Shown: positions 1 to 10,010, counted from the stretch's first letter. The stretch is DNA of 64,000 bases from Spongorhabdus nitratireducens (GCA_947387575.1 CANDOC010000001.1:62001-126000), one strand, 5' to 3'. The notes: generated by a model from the sequence alone, not told the origin. Numbers and translations are program-made.

Positions 1-408
1 TTCCCATGACTCTTCAAATAAATACGCCATACATGACTCAGCGGTACCATCTTTCACAGAGATTTTTTTTGTGTACTTCGAGCTACTGAATTCGGTGCCA
101 TTTGGCATGGTGAGCTTCGGATGTTTAATTTCTCTTGTGATGGATATAGATGAGCTATTGCTCTTGATTTCAAAGCAAAATCCAAACTGTATCCCTATTT
201 TTGCCGGGACTATATCTGTTTTCTGAGTAAATTCATTAGATCTGGTGATTAAGACTTGGTTGTTTGGTTCTTCAGCCTGTGTGTAAATAGAAACTGTTTC
301 TGCTGCAGGAGAGATGCCATATTGGCTGATTTTGGTACTGCTAAAGTCTATATGTTCTGTGCTGGCGCAGCCGGAAATAAGGGCGACAGAAAGAAGAAGT
401 TTTCTCAT
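1..408 (-). CDS. Putative lipoprotein, C-terminus cut by window edge
   Basis: The reading frame is open from an ATG at 408 to base 1, giving 136 codons without a stop. The N-terminus, MRKLLLSVALISGC, is a lipoprotein signal with lipobox ISGC, so the mature protein should begin at Cys14 and be anchored in a membrane. Later stretches (VPAKIGIQFGFCFEI, then IKHPKLTMPNG, then AYLFEESWE at the edge) resemble what I remember of the DUF3859 family; that match is inference. Function is unknown. The gene lies 48 bp downstream of the next minus-strand gene and may share its transcript. Confidence 0.65.
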   Translation of the reverse strand, partial: MRKLLLSVALISGCASTEHIDFSSTKISQYGISPAAETVSIYTQAEEPNNQVLITRSNEFTQKTDIVPAKIGIQFGFCFEIKSNSSSISITREIKHPKLTMPNGTEFSSSKYTKKISVKDGTAESCMAYLFEESWE

Positions 409-456
409 GACTTTAAGTCTATTGAACTCTTGTGTGTTTGGAGTCGGGTCTATCAC

Positions 457-1041
457 TTAGCTCAAAGTTTTTGATCTGCTAGTGATTTGTCGAGACAAAG
501 AGGAAACATGTCTTTCGAACTGACTTGTTTTGACCGTTAAAAGTTCCAGAGCATCTTGAAAGTCTGGAATAAACTCTGCTCCATCAATCTGGCCAGTTTT
601 ATAGCGTACTTTGTACCTGTGTAAAATATCATGAGCTACATCTCGTTGCGCTTCAACTTCTGTGAAAGTCTGTCTAAGCTCTGGAAAATACATATCCATT
701 ATTAAGAAAACACGTTCGTGGTTGTGCTCTCTTTTCTTTTCTAAGGTCGTGTCAAGAGCTTGATTAAAAGTTAGTTCTCCCTCCATTACTTTTAAGTAGG
801 GAAAAAAGTACATGACGGTAGCCGACATATATTTTTTTGACTCTACATATAGCTCCTCTAGACGCTCACGAATAATATCATCTTGCTTTAACTTCCTTTC
901 GTGTTCTAGCTGGATTTTAAGCCGTTTATTATTTGAGTGATTAGTGTATGCAACACCAAAAAAGGTAAGCATAGATGTTAGAAGTGCAGTGACTATTGCT
1001 GTCCAGGCTGTAGCAGGTATTTGACTTATAACTTCTTGCAC
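457..1041 (-). CDS. Membrane-anchored protein of unknown function
   Basis: This is a 194-residue protein. Residues about 10-32 (ATAWTAIVTALLTSMLTFFG) form a single N-terminal membrane segment. A highly charged, probably coiled-coil stretch follows (about 35-70, rich in K, E, R and L), then a mainly helical soluble part. The topology suggests a cytoplasmic domain tethered to the inner membrane. I see no catalytic motif and recognise no family. The flanking DNA, together with the lipoprotein gene downstream, is more A+T-rich than the TCA genes that follow, so this corner may be an accessory region. Confidence 0.7.
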   Translation of the reverse strand: MQEVISQIPATAWTAIVTALLTSMLTFFGVAYTNHSNNKRLKIQLEHERKLKQDDIIRERLEELYVESKKYMSATVMYFFPYLKVMEGELTFNQALDTTLEKKREHNHERVFLIMDMYFPELRQTFTEVEAQRDVAHDILHRYKVRYKTGQIDGAEFIPDFQDALELLTVKTSQFERHVSSLSRQITSRSKTLS

Positions 1042-1215
1042 AATGTTCCTTTAAATTTATAACAGTACAAATATGTTTTTTCTTGTTGATACTGTTATAC
1101 GAAAAATAAGTCATGATCTAGAGCAATTGACTAACAAACATTTAATTATCTAGCTCTGTATGAATCTGTGAATTAGGTGCTGTGTTTTGCGAACAGCTTA
1201 TTTTTGTTAGAGATC

Positions 1216-1243
1216 AAAAAAGTCGCCACAAGGGCGACTTTTT
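1216..1243 (-). terminator. Rho-independent terminator of gltA
   Basis: The stem AAAAAGTCGCC / GGCGACTTTTT has a five-base loop. Read on the minus strand it ends in a T-run, about 20 bp after the gltA stop codon. Because the arms are A/T-flanked it could work in both directions. Confidence 0.85.
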
Positions 1244-1262
1244 AACGAAGCAAAAACTTCAA

Positions 1263-2540
1263 TCAGGCCGGATAATCACGCGGCGCAGCACCGGTGTACA
1301 GCTGACGCGGACGACCGATACGGTAGGAGCCACTGATCATTTCGTGCCAGTGAGCAATCCAGCCCGGAGTACGGCCGGTAGCGAAGATTACGGTAAACAT
1401 TTCAGTCGGAATACCGAGAGCCTTCAGGATGATACCGGAGTAGAAGTCTACGTTCGGGTACAGCTTGCGCTCGATGAAGTATTCATCTTCCAGGGCAATC
1501 TTTTCCAGCTTCTTGGCCATGCGGAACAGCGGGTCATTGTGCAGGCCCAGTTCGTTCAGAACTTCGTCGCAGGTCTGGCGCATCACGGTGGCACGCGGGT
1601 CAAAGTTCTTGTAGACACGGTGACCGAAGCCCATCAGACGGAACGGATCGTTCTTGTCCTTGGCCTTTTCAATGAACTTCTCGATATTGGCTTCATCGCC
1701 AATTTCGGCCAGCATGGTCAGTACCGCTTCGTTGGCACCACCGTGAGCCGGTCCCCACAGCGCGGCAATACCGGCGGCGATACAGGCGAACGGGTTGGCA
1801 CCGGAAGAGCCGGCCAGACGTACGGTAGAAGTAGACGCATTCTGTTCGTGGTCAGCGTGCAGCAGGAAGATGCGGTCCATGGCTTTTTCCAGAACCGGAT
1901 TCACCTTGTACTCTTCGCACGGGGTGCTGAACATCATATGCAGGAAGTTGCCGGCGTAGCTCAGGTCATTGCGCGGGTAAGCAAACGGCTGACCGATTGA
2001 GTACTTGTATACCATCGCAGCGATGGTCGGCATCTTGGAGATCAGACGGAACGCTGCAATTTCACGGTGACGTTCGTTGCTGATATCCATCGCGTCGTGA
2101 TAGAACGCAGACAGCGCACCGACAACACCACACATCACGGCCATCGGGTGAGCATCACGACGGAAGCCGCCGAAGAACTTGGTCAGTTGCTCGTGCACCA
2201 TGGTGTGTTGAGTAATGGTGCGGGTGAACTTTTCTTTCTGCTCTGCATTCGGCAGCTCGCCGTAAATCAGCAGGTAGCAGGTTTCGAGGTAGTCTGAGTG
2301 TTCAGCCAGTTGCTCGATCGGGTAGCCGCGGTGCAGCAGCATGCCCTTGTCACCGTCAATGTAGGTGATCTTGGATTCGCAGGAAGCGGTGGAGACAAAG
2401 CCCGGGTCAAAAGTAAACAGACCTTTCGCTGTCAGGGAAGATACATCGACAACGTCTGGACCGATAGTTCCGGTATGAATCGGAAGGTTCAGTGAAGAGT
2501 CCAGACCATCAACAGTCAGCTGAGCTTGTTTGTCTGTCAT
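1263..2540 (-). CDS. gltA: Citrate synthase (type II)
   Basis: Condenses acetyl-CoA and oxaloacetate to citrate, the entry step of the TCA cycle, in the cytoplasm. The 425-residue length is typical of the hexameric, NADH-sensitive proteobacterial enzyme. The active-site motifs are visible: [10 protein letters not shown] with the first catalytic His, [14 protein letters not shown] with the second, and VDFYSG with the catalytic Asp. The ATG at 2540 is preceded by AGGAGA seven bases upstream, which supports this start. It is transcribed divergently from sdhCDAB, so the shared 650-bp region can co-ordinate the two units. A clear terminator follows. Confidence 0.97.
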   Translation of the reverse strand: MTDKQAQLTVDGLDSSLNLPIHTGTIGPDVVDVSSLTAKGLFTFDPGFVSTASCESKITYIDGDKGMLLHRGYPIEQLAEHSDYLETCYLLIYGELPNAEQKEKFTRTITQHTMVHEQLTKFFGGFRRDAHPMAVMCGVVGALSAFYHDAMDISNERHREIAAFRLISKMPTIAAMVYKYSIGQPFAYPRNDLSYAGNFLHMMFSTPCEEYKVNPVLEKAMDRIFLLHADHEQNASTSTVRLAGSSGANPFACIAAGIAALWGPAHGGANEAVLTMLAEIGDEANIEKFIEKAKDKNDPFRLMGFGHRVYKNFDPRATVMRQTCDEVLNELGLHNDPLFRMAKKLEKIALEDEYFIERKLYPNVDFYSGIILKALGIPTEMFTVIFATGRTPGWIAHWHEMISGSYRIGRPRQLYTGAAPRDYPA

Positions 2541-2798
2541 GTATGGTCTCCTGTCATGTCTTATTGTATGCCACTGAATGCCTGTCCTGGCACTGCTGTT
2601 CAGTTGTCAGGTCGTTCATAACTGTCAGATTATGGGTAACTAACGACAATGTTCAGCATTAATGCGCACAGGAATCAGTAGTGCCGTGGCTGTTATACCA
2701 CAGTCATGAAAAAACTGCCTTTCAGACTGCGGTTGCCTATTGATTTTGTTGTGGAATTCGCGGTTTAAGCGAAGTTCGACTAAGTAAAAGCCCGCATC

Positions 2799-2826
2799 AC
2801 TATAGAGAGATTGTAACTTTTGTCAA
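2799..2826 (-). promoter_or_regulatory. Sigma70-type promoter for gltA
   Basis: On the minus strand a perfect TTGACA (2826-2821) is followed after 16 bases by TATAGT (2804-2799). Transcription would start near 2792, leaving a leader of about 250 nt before the gltA ATG, long enough for RNA-level control. Confidence 0.7.
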
Positions 2827-2875
2827 ACCTGTGACGTTTTCTGTGCGTTATTGTTACGCGGAATGACCGCACTCG

Positions 2876-2904
2876 TTGTAATGAAATACCGAAATGACTA
2901 TACT
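2876..2904 (+). promoter_or_regulatory. Sigma70-type promoter for sdhCDAB
   Basis: TTGTAA (2876-2881) is followed after exactly 17 bases by TATACT (2899-2904). It faces the sdh operon and would give a leader of about 275 nt before the sdhC start. Its -35 is 50 bp from the -35 of the divergent gltA promoter, so one bound regulator could affect both. Apart from these two promoters I see no gene in 2541-3188. Confidence 0.65.
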
Positions 2905-3188
2905 CCACACCGGAAAACGGGGGGCTGGCCTGCACAGTAGTTCGGAGCATCTTAGGTACTAAAGAGTACTTAAAAGAAGCTTCAAAAGGCTGGCTGGTTT
3001 TCTTGTCTGACTATCTTGTCTGACTGACCTCAAACAACCTGAACAATTCACCACTGCTCTATGATTGAAGTTGCAATGACTTGCGATCGTTATCGAGCAA
3101 TATGTGAACATCAGGTGCCCGCAAGGGTGATAGCCAGGGCTTCGCTGCCTAATACCGGGCCAGAGGGCCTAAAAAGAGTACTATAGCC

Positions 3189-3563
3189 GTGAACAGTAAA
3201 CGACCTGTCAATCTTGATATAACAACCATCAGGCTTCCGCTTCCGGCATACACTTCGATTCTGCACCGTGTTTCCGGCGTCATTCTTTTCGTCGGTATCG
3301 GTTTCCTTTTATACGGCCTGGATCTGTCTCTGGATTCACCGGAAGGATTTGCAGCGCTGCAGGAGTGTATGGCGCATCCGGTAGCCAAATTTATTACCTG
3401 GGGCCTGGTATCTGCACTGCTGTACCACTTTGTTGCCGGCATCAAGCATTTGCTGATGGATATCGGTATCGGTGAAGAAAAGGAAAGCGGTAAAACCGGT
3501 GCGATGATGACACTGGCAATTTCCGTAGTACTGATTGTGCTGGCAGGAGTGTGGATATGGTAA
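3189..3563 (+). CDS. sdhC: Succinate dehydrogenase cytochrome b556 subunit
   Basis: A membrane-anchor subunit of complex II (124 residues) that helps bind haem b and ubiquinone. The sequence begins with the family-typical MNSKRPVNLDITTIRLP, followed by three membrane segments at roughly 26-45, 66-86 and 103-123. HRVSG (His at about 27) and LLYHFVAGIKH carry the quinone-site and haem-ligand region expected of SdhC. The start codon is GTG; the match to the usual N-terminus supports it. First gene of sdhCDAB, overlapping sdhD. Confidence 0.95.
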   Translation: MNSKRPVNLDITTIRLPLPAYTSILHRVSGVILFVGIGFLLYGLDLSLDSPEGFAALQECMAHPVAKFITWGLVSALLYHFVAGIKHLLMDIGIGEEKESGKTGAMMTLAISVVLIVLAGVWIW

Positions 3564-3925
3564 CCAATGCAACAAATTTCTCCCGTTCAGGTCTGTCTGA
3601 CTGGATAGTTCAGCGTGTCAGTGCGATTGTTCTGGCTGCATTCACAGTATTTATGCTGGGTTTCGTGCTGATGAATCCGGGTATGGACTATGACACCTGG
3701 GGAGATCTGTTCGAGCAGACATGGATGCGCGTCTTTACTCTGATGGCGCTGATCTCTCTGCTGGCGCATGCCTGGGTCGGCATGTGGACCATTACAACTG
3801 ATTATCTGAATGATCGTGCCCTCGGAACATCTGCGCTTGTCGTACGTTTTGCTGTTCAGGCAGCCTGCGGTATCGCCATGTTCACGTATCTGGTCTGGGG
3901 TGTACAGATTTTGTGGGGGCTGTAA
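3557..3925 (+). CDS. sdhD: Succinate dehydrogenase membrane anchor subunit
   Basis: The second hydrophobic anchor of complex II. Three membrane segments are visible, including IVLAAFTVFMLGFVLM and FAVQAACGIAMFTYLVWG. HAWVGMWTITTDYL in the middle segment is the conserved region with the haem/quinone-site residues. I chose ATG 3557 because AGGAG lies seven bases before it. An in-frame GTG at 3551 is the only nearby alternative and would add two residues. The start overlaps the end of sdhC by 7 bp, which suggests coupled translation. Confidence 0.93.
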   Translation: MVTNATNFSRSGLSDWIVQRVSAIVLAAFTVFMLGFVLMNPGMDYDTWGDLFEQTWMRVFTLMALISLLAHAWVGMWTITTDYLNDRALGTSALVVRFAVQAACGIAMFTYLVWGVQILWGL

Positions 3926-3928
3926 CGG

Positions 3929-5701
3929 ATGGCTAAAATTAGAACACTGTCTTTTGACGCGCTGGTTGTCGGTGGCGGCGGTGCCGGTCTGCGTGCTGCG
4001 CTGCAGCTGACCGAATCCGGTCTGAACACAGCGTGTATTACCAAAGTATTCCCGACGCGTTCCCACACCGTATCAGCCCAGGGTGGTATCACCTGTGCGA
4101 TTGCCAGTGCGGATCCGAATGATGACTGGCGCTGGCACATGTACGACACCGTAAAAGGGTCGGACTACATTGGTGACCAGGACGCAATCGAGTACATGTG
4201 CTCTGTTGGTCCGCAAGCGGTTTTCGAACTGGAACACATGGGTCTGCCATTCTCCCGTACCGAAGAAGGCCGTATTTACCAGCGTCCGTTTGGTGGTCAG
4301 TCCAAGGCTTTCGGTGAAGGCGGTCAGGCTGCCCGTACCTGTGCTGCTGCTGACCGTACCGGTCACGCGCTGCTGCACACCCTGTATCAGGCCAACCTGA
4401 AGGGTGGTACTTCCTTCTTTAATGAATGGTATGCCGTTGATCTGGTGAAAAACCAGCGCGGTCAGATTGCCGGTGTGATTGCCATCTGCATCGAAACCGG
4501 TGAAACCGCTTACATTAAAGCCAAGGCAACTGTACTGGCGACCGGCGGTGCTGGCCGTATTTACTCTTCCACTACCAATGCTTTGATCAATACCGGTGAC
4601 GGTATTGGTATGTCTCTGCGTGCAGGTGTTCCTGTCCAGGATATGGAAATGTGGCAGTTCCACCCGACCGGTATTCACGGTGCGGGTACTCTGGTAACCG
4701 AAGGTTGCCGTGGTGAAGGTGGTTACCTGATCAACAGCGAAGGCGAACGTTTCATGGAACGTTATGCGCCGAACGCGAAAGACCTCGCCGGTCGTGACGT
4801 TGTTGCCCGCTCCATGGTTATCGAAATTCTGGAAGGCCGCGGCTGTGGTCCGGACAAGGATCATGTACTGCTGAAGCTGGATCACCTGGGTGAAGAAACC
4901 CTGTCCCTGCGTCTGCCGGGTGTTTGTGAACTGTCCAAGACCTTTGCACACGTTGATCCGGTCGAGGCACCGATTCCGGTTGTGCCGACCTGTCACTATA
5001 TGATGGGTGGTATTGCTACTAACGTGGGTGGTCAGGCACTGACTCAGGATGCCAATGGTGTCGACCATATTGTAGAAGGTCTGTACGCCTGTGGTGAATC
5101 TGCCTGTGTATCTGTACACGGTGCCAACCGTCTGGGTGGTAACTCCCTGCTGGACCTGGTGGTATTCGGTCGTGCGGCTGGCCTGCAGATCGAGCAGAGC
5201 CTGAAAGAAGGTTTCGACAGCGTTGATGCCAGCGAGTCTGACATCGAGCAGGCCATGTCCCGCCTGGATCGTCTGAACAACACCACTTCCGGTGAGTCTG
5301 TAGCGCAGGTGAGAAAAGATCTGCAGCAGACCATGCAGCTGTACTTCGGTGTGTTCCGTGAAGGCGAAACCATGAAGGAAGGTCTGAAGAAGCTGGACGT
5401 GATCGGTCAGCGTCTGAAAGAGACTCATCTGGAAGACAAGAGCCAGGCATTCAACACTGCACGTATTGAAGCGCTGGAGCTGGAAAACCTGTACGAAGTT
5501 GCCTACGCCACCGCTATTGCTGCGGAAGAGCGCAAGGAATCCCGTGGTGCTCACGCCCGTAACGACTTCCAGGAACGTGACGATGAGAACTGGCTGAAAC
5601 ACTCCATGTATCATCCGACCACCAAGAAGATTACCAAGCGTGATGTAAACTTCTCACCGAAAGGTATGGAGCCGTTCCCGCCGAAGAAGCGGACGTACTA
5701 A
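3929..5701 (+). CDS. sdhA: Succinate dehydrogenase flavoprotein subunit
   Basis: Oxidises succinate to fumarate and passes electrons to FAD, then to the SdhB iron-sulfur clusters. The 590-residue length is normal. Visible are the dinucleotide-binding [10 protein letters not shown] near the N-terminus, [11 protein letters not shown] with the His that covalently holds FAD, the substrate-site stretch [10 protein letters not shown], and [19 protein letters not shown] near residue 400. It starts 3 bp after sdhD and is followed by sdhB, the standard operon arrangement. Confidence 0.98.
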   Translation: MAKIRTLSFDALVVGGGGAGLRAALQLTESGLNTACITKVFPTRSHTVSAQGGITCAIASADPNDDWRWHMYDTVKGSDYIGDQDAIEYMCSVGPQAVFELEHMGLPFSRTEEGRIYQRPFGGQSKAFGEGGQAARTCAAADRTGHALLHTLYQANLKGGTSFFNEWYAVDLVKNQRGQIAGVIAICIETGETAYIKAKATVLATGGAGRIYSSTTNALINTGDGIGMSLRAGVPVQDMEMWQFHPTGIHGAGTLVTEGCRGEGGYLINSEGERFMERYAPNAKDLAGRDVVARSMVIEILEGRGCGPDKDHVLLKLDHLGEETLSLRLPGVCELSKTFAHVDPVEAPIPVVPTCHYMMGGIATNVGGQALTQDANGVDHIVEGLYACGESACVSVHGANRLGGNSLLDLVVFGRAAGLQIEQSLKEGFDSVDASESDIEQAMSRLDRLNNTTSGESVAQVRKDLQQTMQLYFGVFREGETMKEGLKKLDVIGQRLKETHLEDKSQAFNTARIEALELENLYEVAYATAIAAEERKESRGAHARNDFQERDDENWLKHSMYHPTTKKITKRDVNFSPKGMEPFPPKKRTY

Positions 5702-5761
5702 TTCCTTAACATCAAGTGTTTTAGTACCAGGCTTTCTCAAGATGGGGTGGAGGGAAACTCA

Positions 5762-6472
5762 ATGAAATTACAGGTTAGTGTCTATCGCTACAATCCTGAA
5801 CAGGATGCGGCGCCATTTATGAAGGACTATCAGGTCGAACTGCCGGACGGCAAAGACCTGATGGTACTGGATGTACTGAACCTGCTGAAAGAGCAGGATC
5901 CGAGTCTGGCTTACCGCCGTTCCTGCCGTGAAGGTGTTTGCGGTTCCGACGGTATGAACATGAGCGGCACCAACGGTCTGGCGTGTATTACGCCGGTATC
6001 CCAGGCCATGAGCAAGGGCAAGCTGGTGCTGCGCCCGCTGCCGGGTCTGCCGGTTATCCGTGACCTGGTTGTCGACATGGCCCAGTTCTACAAGCAGTAC
6101 GAAAAGGTGCAGCCGTATCTGGTCAACGATACACCGGCGCCGGCAATCGAACGGCTGCAGAGCCCGGAAGAACGGGAGAAGCTGGACGGACTGTACGAGT
6201 GTATTCTCTGTGCATGCTGTTCTACATCCTGCCCGTCCTTCTGGTGGAACCCGGACAAGTTTATCGGTCCGGCCGGTCTGCTGCAGGCGTACCGCTTCCT
6301 GGCGGACAGCCGTGACACCGCGACCGAAGAGCGTCTGGGTAAACTGGACGATCCGTTCAGCGTGTTCCGCTGCCGTGGCATCATGAACTGTGTCAATGTC
6401 TGCCCGAAGGGTCTGAACCCGACTCGAGCCATTGGTCACATTCGAAATATGCTGCTGCGGTCAGGTACCTGA
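5762..6472 (+). CDS. sdhB: Succinate dehydrogenase iron-sulfur subunit
   Basis: Carries electrons from FAD to quinone through three clusters. The [2Fe-2S] ligands are in SCREGVCGSDGMN plus a later Cys, the [4Fe-4S] ligands in CILCACCSTSCP, and the [3Fe-4S] ligands in CRGIMNCVNVCPKGLNP. I prefer ATG 5762 (MKLQVSVYRYNP) because GGAGGG precedes it by about seven bases; an in-frame GTG at 5747 would add five residues. Last gene of sdhCDAB, with a strong terminator 70 bp downstream. Confidence 0.97.
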   Translation: MKLQVSVYRYNPEQDAAPFMKDYQVELPDGKDLMVLDVLNLLKEQDPSLAYRRSCREGVCGSDGMNMSGTNGLACITPVSQAMSKGKLVLRPLPGLPVIRDLVVDMAQFYKQYEKVQPYLVNDTPAPAIERLQSPEEREKLDGLYECILCACCSTSCPSFWWNPDKFIGPAGLLQAYRFLADSRDTATEERLGKLDDPFSVFRCRGIMNCVNVCPKGLNPTRAIGHIRNMLLRSGT

Positions 6473-6544
6473 TAGAATTGTTTGTTTTTGTTTGACTCTT
6501 CAGGTGAAGCAGTCAAATAGAACAAACAACTCCAGACAGGTGAT

Positions 6545-6579
6545 AAAAAAGCTTTCGGCATTCTGTCGAAAGCTTTTTT
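6545..6579 (+). terminator. Rho-independent terminator of sdhCDAB
   Basis: A perfect 13-bp stem (AAAAAAGCTTTCG / CGAAAGCTTTTTT) with a 9-base loop ends in a T6 tract. Its strength implies that sucA needs its own promoter or anti-termination. Confidence 0.92.
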
Positions 6580-7094
6580 ATTGCTGCTCTTTTCTGTTTT
6601 TACTGATGTAAAACCACTGAAAATACGCCTTTCACCCTGCCTTATCGCTTCATTTAAATAATAACGACTACAATTGCGTTTTTTTTGTGGGGTTTGGTTA
6701 TAAATCCCTATATAATTGCTCGCGGCGCTTACGGGCGTCTGAGTGTGACACGGTTCGGGGGGTTTTATATGCCCGAATCTTGGGTTGAACCAGCAGGGGC
6801 TTTCGGGTAATACCCGGACTATCTGTGGGGGATGGCCTGTATTTATCCTTGTCGAGGCAGTTGCTTCACAGAATTCCGGTGCCGAGTCGATGACTTGGTG
6901 CCATGTCTGCCTTTGTTCTGGATAAATACTGGCTGGCCGCGAATGACAGTGCAGTTGCTTGAGATAAAGCCATGACTGTTTTCCCCGGCCAGAGGTGTGC
7001 GGACTTCAGCTAAAGGACACGGGTCCGCCGAGCCAAAACCAACGTAATGGCGAGTCGCCGGATAGCAGCCCCAATCCCACGGGGTACTTTTCGA
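6580..7094 (+). promoter_or_regulatory. sucA upstream region and long leader
   Basis: About 515 bp without a convincing gene. A good -10 (TATAAT within CTATATAATTGC, near 6710-6720) lies upstream of a G-rich stretch, but no good -35 stands 16-18 bases before it, so an activator may be needed. Transcription from there would give a leader of roughly 370 nt with several short G/C-rich inverted repeats around 6760-7030. Structured leaders upstream of sucA are known in other proteobacteria (the sucA and sucA-II RNA motifs); I cannot show homology to them here. Confidence 0.4.
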
Positions 7095-9932
7095 ATGCAA
7101 GAAGGCATCATGCAGCAGATGTGGAGTTCATCCCACATCTCCGGAGGCAACGCTGCATATGTAGAAGAATTATATGAACTGTTCCTGCGTGATCCTAACG
7201 CAGTCCCCGAACAGTGGCGGGATTATTTTCAGACCCTGCCACAGATCGAGGGCATGAACGCACCTGATGTTCCCCATTCCACGATTCGTGACCAGTTTGA
7301 GAGGATGGCCAAGGGCCGCCCGATAACAGTTGCGCGTCCGGCCGGTTCTGTCAGCAGCGAACATGAAAAGCAGCAGATTCTCGCCCTGCGTCTGATGAAC
7401 GCCTACCGCGTTCGTGGTCATCAGCAAGCTAATCTGGATCCGTTGAACCTCCAGCAACGTACGCCGGTACCTGACCTGGCTTTAGAACACCATGGTCTCA
7501 GTGCTGCTGATCTGGATACTGAATATCAGACCGGATCCCTCTTTATTGGCAAGGAACGAGCCACTCTCAAGGAAATCGTTTCAACTCTGGAAGCCGTTTA
7601 CTGTAACAATGTCGGCGCCGAGTTCATGCATATCGTTGATACTGAACAGCGTCGCTGGTTCCAGCAGCGTCTGGAAAGTGTCAAGGGCAAACCGGAACTG
7701 GGTAAGGAAGCCAAGCTGCACCTGCTGGAGCGCCTGACTGCCGCCGAAGGTCTGGAAAAATACCTGGGCACCAAATACCCGGGCACCAAACGTTTCGGTC
7801 TGGAAGGTGGTGAATCACTGATCCCGATGGTGGACGAGCTGATTCAGCGTTCCGGTTCCTACGGTTCCAAGGAAGTTGTAATCGGCATGGCCCACCGTGG
7901 CCGTCTCAACCTGCTGGTTAACATTCTGGGTAAAAACCCGGGCGAGCTGTTTGACGAGTTCGAAGGTAAAAAGCAGAACGCCAAGGGTTCCGGTGACGTT
8001 AAATACCACCAGGGCTTCTCTTCCAACGTTATGACTCCGGGCGGTGAAATTCATCTGGCGCTGGCGTTTAACCCGTCTCACCTGGAAATTGTTACCCCGG
8101 TAGTAGAAGGCTCTGTCCGCGCCCGTCAGGATCGTCGTGGCGATACCGATGGTAACCAGGTCGTTCCGATTGCTATTCACGGTGACGCGGCATTTGCCGG
8201 TCAGGGTGTGGTGATGGAAACCCTGCAGATGTCCCAGACCCGGGCTTACAAGACTGGCGGCACCATCCACATTATTGTCAACAACCAGGTTGGCTTCACT
8301 ACCAGTCGTCCGGAAGACGCCCGTTCTACCGAATACTGCACCGATGTTGCCAAGATTGTTGAAGCGCCGATTCTGCACGTAAACGGCGATGATCCGGAAG
8401 CCGTTCAGTTTGTTACCAAACTGGCGCTGGATTACCGTATGCAGTTTGGTCGTGACGTGGTTATTGACCTGGTTTGCTACCGTCGTCGCGGTCACAACGA
8501 AGCGGACGAGCCATCCGGTACCCAGCCGCTGATGTATCAGCAGATCAAGCAGCAAATGACGACACGTGACCTGTATGCCAAGCAGCTGCAGGGCGAGACT
8601 GTCATTACTGCCGAACAGAATCAGCAGCTGGTCGAAGACTACCGTAACGCGCTCGACAATGGCGAGCATGTCGTCAAGTCACTGGTTAAAGAACCCAACA
8701 AAGAGCTGTTCGTAGACTGGGCTCCTTATCTGGGTCACGAGTGGACTGCCCGCCACGACACCCGTGTCGCCATGGCTTCTCTGCAGGAGCTGGGTCAGGC
8801 CAATAATGATGTGCCTGAAGGCTTTGTGGTTCAGCGTCAGGTTGGCAAGATTCTGGATGACCGCCGCAAGATGGCAGCCGGTGCCCTGCCGATCAACTGG
8901 GGCTTTGCTGAAACCATGGCTTACGCCACCCTGGTGAAAGAAGGTCATCCGGTGCGGATTACCGGCCAGGACGTGGGTCGCGGTACCTTCTCTCACCGTC
9001 ATGCGGTACTGCACAACCAGAAAGATGCCAGCACTTTTGTGCCGCTGGCTAACATGTCAGAAGACCAGCCGAGCTTCCAGCTGTTTGATTCGCTGCTGTC
9101 TGAAGAAGCGGTACTGGCATTTGAATACGGTTATGCGACAACCACACCAGGCACGCTGGTGATCTGGGAAGCCCAGTTCGGCGACTTCGCCAATGGTGCC
9201 CAGGTCGTTATCGACCAGTTTATTACCAGTGGTGAACACAAGTGGGAGCGTCTGTGTGGTCTGACCATGCTGCTGCCTCACGGTTATGAAGGTCAGGGTC
9301 CGGAGCACTCTTCAGCCCGTCTGGAGCGTTTCCTGCAGCTGTGTGCCGAGCACAACATTCAGGTTTGTGTACCGACGACGCCGGCTCAGGTGTTCCATAT
9401 GCTGCGCCGTCAGGTTCTGCGTCCGCTGCGCAAGCCGCTGGTTGCCTTCACGCCGAAGAGTCTGCTGCGTCACAAGCTGGCCGTATCTACTCTGGAAGAG
9501 CTGGCCGACGGCAGCTTCCAGACTGTGCTGCCGGAAGTGGATGAGCATCAGCCGGAGAAGATCAAGCGCCTGATCATGTGTAGCGGTAAGGTTTACTATG
9601 ATCTGCTGGAACAGCGTCGTGCCGACCAGCGTGATGATGTTGCGATTATTCGTATCGAGCAGCTGTATCCGTTCCCGCAAGACGATCTGGACGCGGTGTT
9701 TGCCCAGTACCCGAACCTGGAATCAGTGATCTGGTGTCAGGAAGAGCCGATGAATCAGGGCGCCTGGTACTGCAGTCAGCATCATATGCGACGCGCGCTG
9801 GATAACCACCCGAACAACAGCCTGTACCTGCAGTATGCCGGTCGCAAGGCGTCTGCTGCTCCGGCTTGTGGCTACATGTCCAAGCACGTCGAGGAACAGC
9901 GCCAGCTGATTGATGACGCGCTGAACGGTTAA
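7095..9932 (+). CDS. sucA: 2-oxoglutarate dehydrogenase E1 component
   Basis: Thiamine-diphosphate enzyme that decarboxylates 2-oxoglutarate and transfers the succinyl group to the lipoyl arm of SucB. At about 945 residues it has family length. The N-terminus MQEGIMQQMW matches the Pseudomonas-type start, so I place the ATG at 7095 rather than the in-frame 7047. Visible motifs are GMAHRGRLNLLVN, the ThDP/Mg region HGDAAFAGQGVVMETLQMS with IIVNNQVGFTTS, and GQDVGRGTFSHRHAVLH. First gene of sucAB-lpd-sucCD. Confidence 0.97.
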   Translation: MQEGIMQQMWSSSHISGGNAAYVEELYELFLRDPNAVPEQWRDYFQTLPQIEGMNAPDVPHSTIRDQFERMAKGRPITVARPAGSVSSEHEKQQILALRLMNAYRVRGHQQANLDPLNLQQRTPVPDLALEHHGLSAADLDTEYQTGSLFIGKERATLKEIVSTLEAVYCNNVGAEFMHIVDTEQRRWFQQRLESVKGKPELGKEAKLHLLERLTAAEGLEKYLGTKYPGTKRFGLEGGESLIPMVDELIQRSGSYGSKEVVIGMAHRGRLNLLVNILGKNPGELFDEFEGKKQNAKGSGDVKYHQGFSSNVMTPGGEIHLALAFNPSHLEIVTPVVEGSVRARQDRRGDTDGNQVVPIAIHGDAAFAGQGVVMETLQMSQTRAYKTGGTIHIIVNNQVGFTTSRPEDARSTEYCTDVAKIVEAPILHVNGDDPEAVQFVTKLALDYRMQFGRDVVIDLVCYRRRGHNEADEPSGTQPLMYQQIKQQMTTRDLYAKQLQGETVITAEQNQQLVEDYRNALDNGEHVVKSLVKEPNKELFVDWAPYLGHEWTARHDTRVAMASLQELGQANNDVPEGFVVQRQVGKILDDRRKMAAGALPINWGFAETMAYATLVKEGHPVRITGQDVGRGTFSHRHAVLHNQKDASTFVPLANMSEDQPSFQLFDSLLSEEAVLAFEYGYATTTPGTLVIWEAQFGDFANGAQVVIDQFITSGEHKWERLCGLTMLLPHGYEGQGPEHSSARLERFLQLCAEHNIQVCVPTTPAQVFHMLRRQVLRPLRKPLVAFTPKSLLRHKLAVSTLEELADGSFQTVLPEVDEHQPEKIKRLIMCSGKVYYDLLEQRRADQRDDVAIIRIEQLYPFPQDDLDAVFAQYPNLESVIWCQEEPMNQGAWYCSQHHMRRALDNHPNNSLYLQYAGRKASAAPACGYMSKHVEEQRQLIDDALNG

Positions 9933-9973
9933 ATCCGGAAGGATTTCATCAGCGCTCAAGGGTTGAAAAACGA

Positions 9974-10010
9974 AACAGGGTCGCCATATTGAACAGCTGG
10001 CGACCCTGTT
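9974..10010 (+). other. sucA-sucB intercistronic hairpin without U-tract
   Basis: A perfect 13-bp inverted repeat (AACAGGGTCGCCA / TGGCGACCCTGTT, 11-base loop) lies 41 bp after the sucA stop. No T-run follows, so it is probably not an intrinsic terminator. An RNA-stability or processing element is more likely. Confidence 0.7.

Noticed and set aside
1182-2000. Plus-strand open frame of 272 codons opposite gltA
   Set aside because: Antisense shadow of citrate synthase; it also runs through the gltA terminator hairpin.
4073-5614. Long minus-strand open frame of 513 codons opposite sdhA
   Set aside because: It is a codon-bias shadow of sdhA: the plus-strand frame is a complete, highly conserved enzyme, and the minus-strand translation is low-complexity Thr/Gln/Val-rich with no family resemblance.
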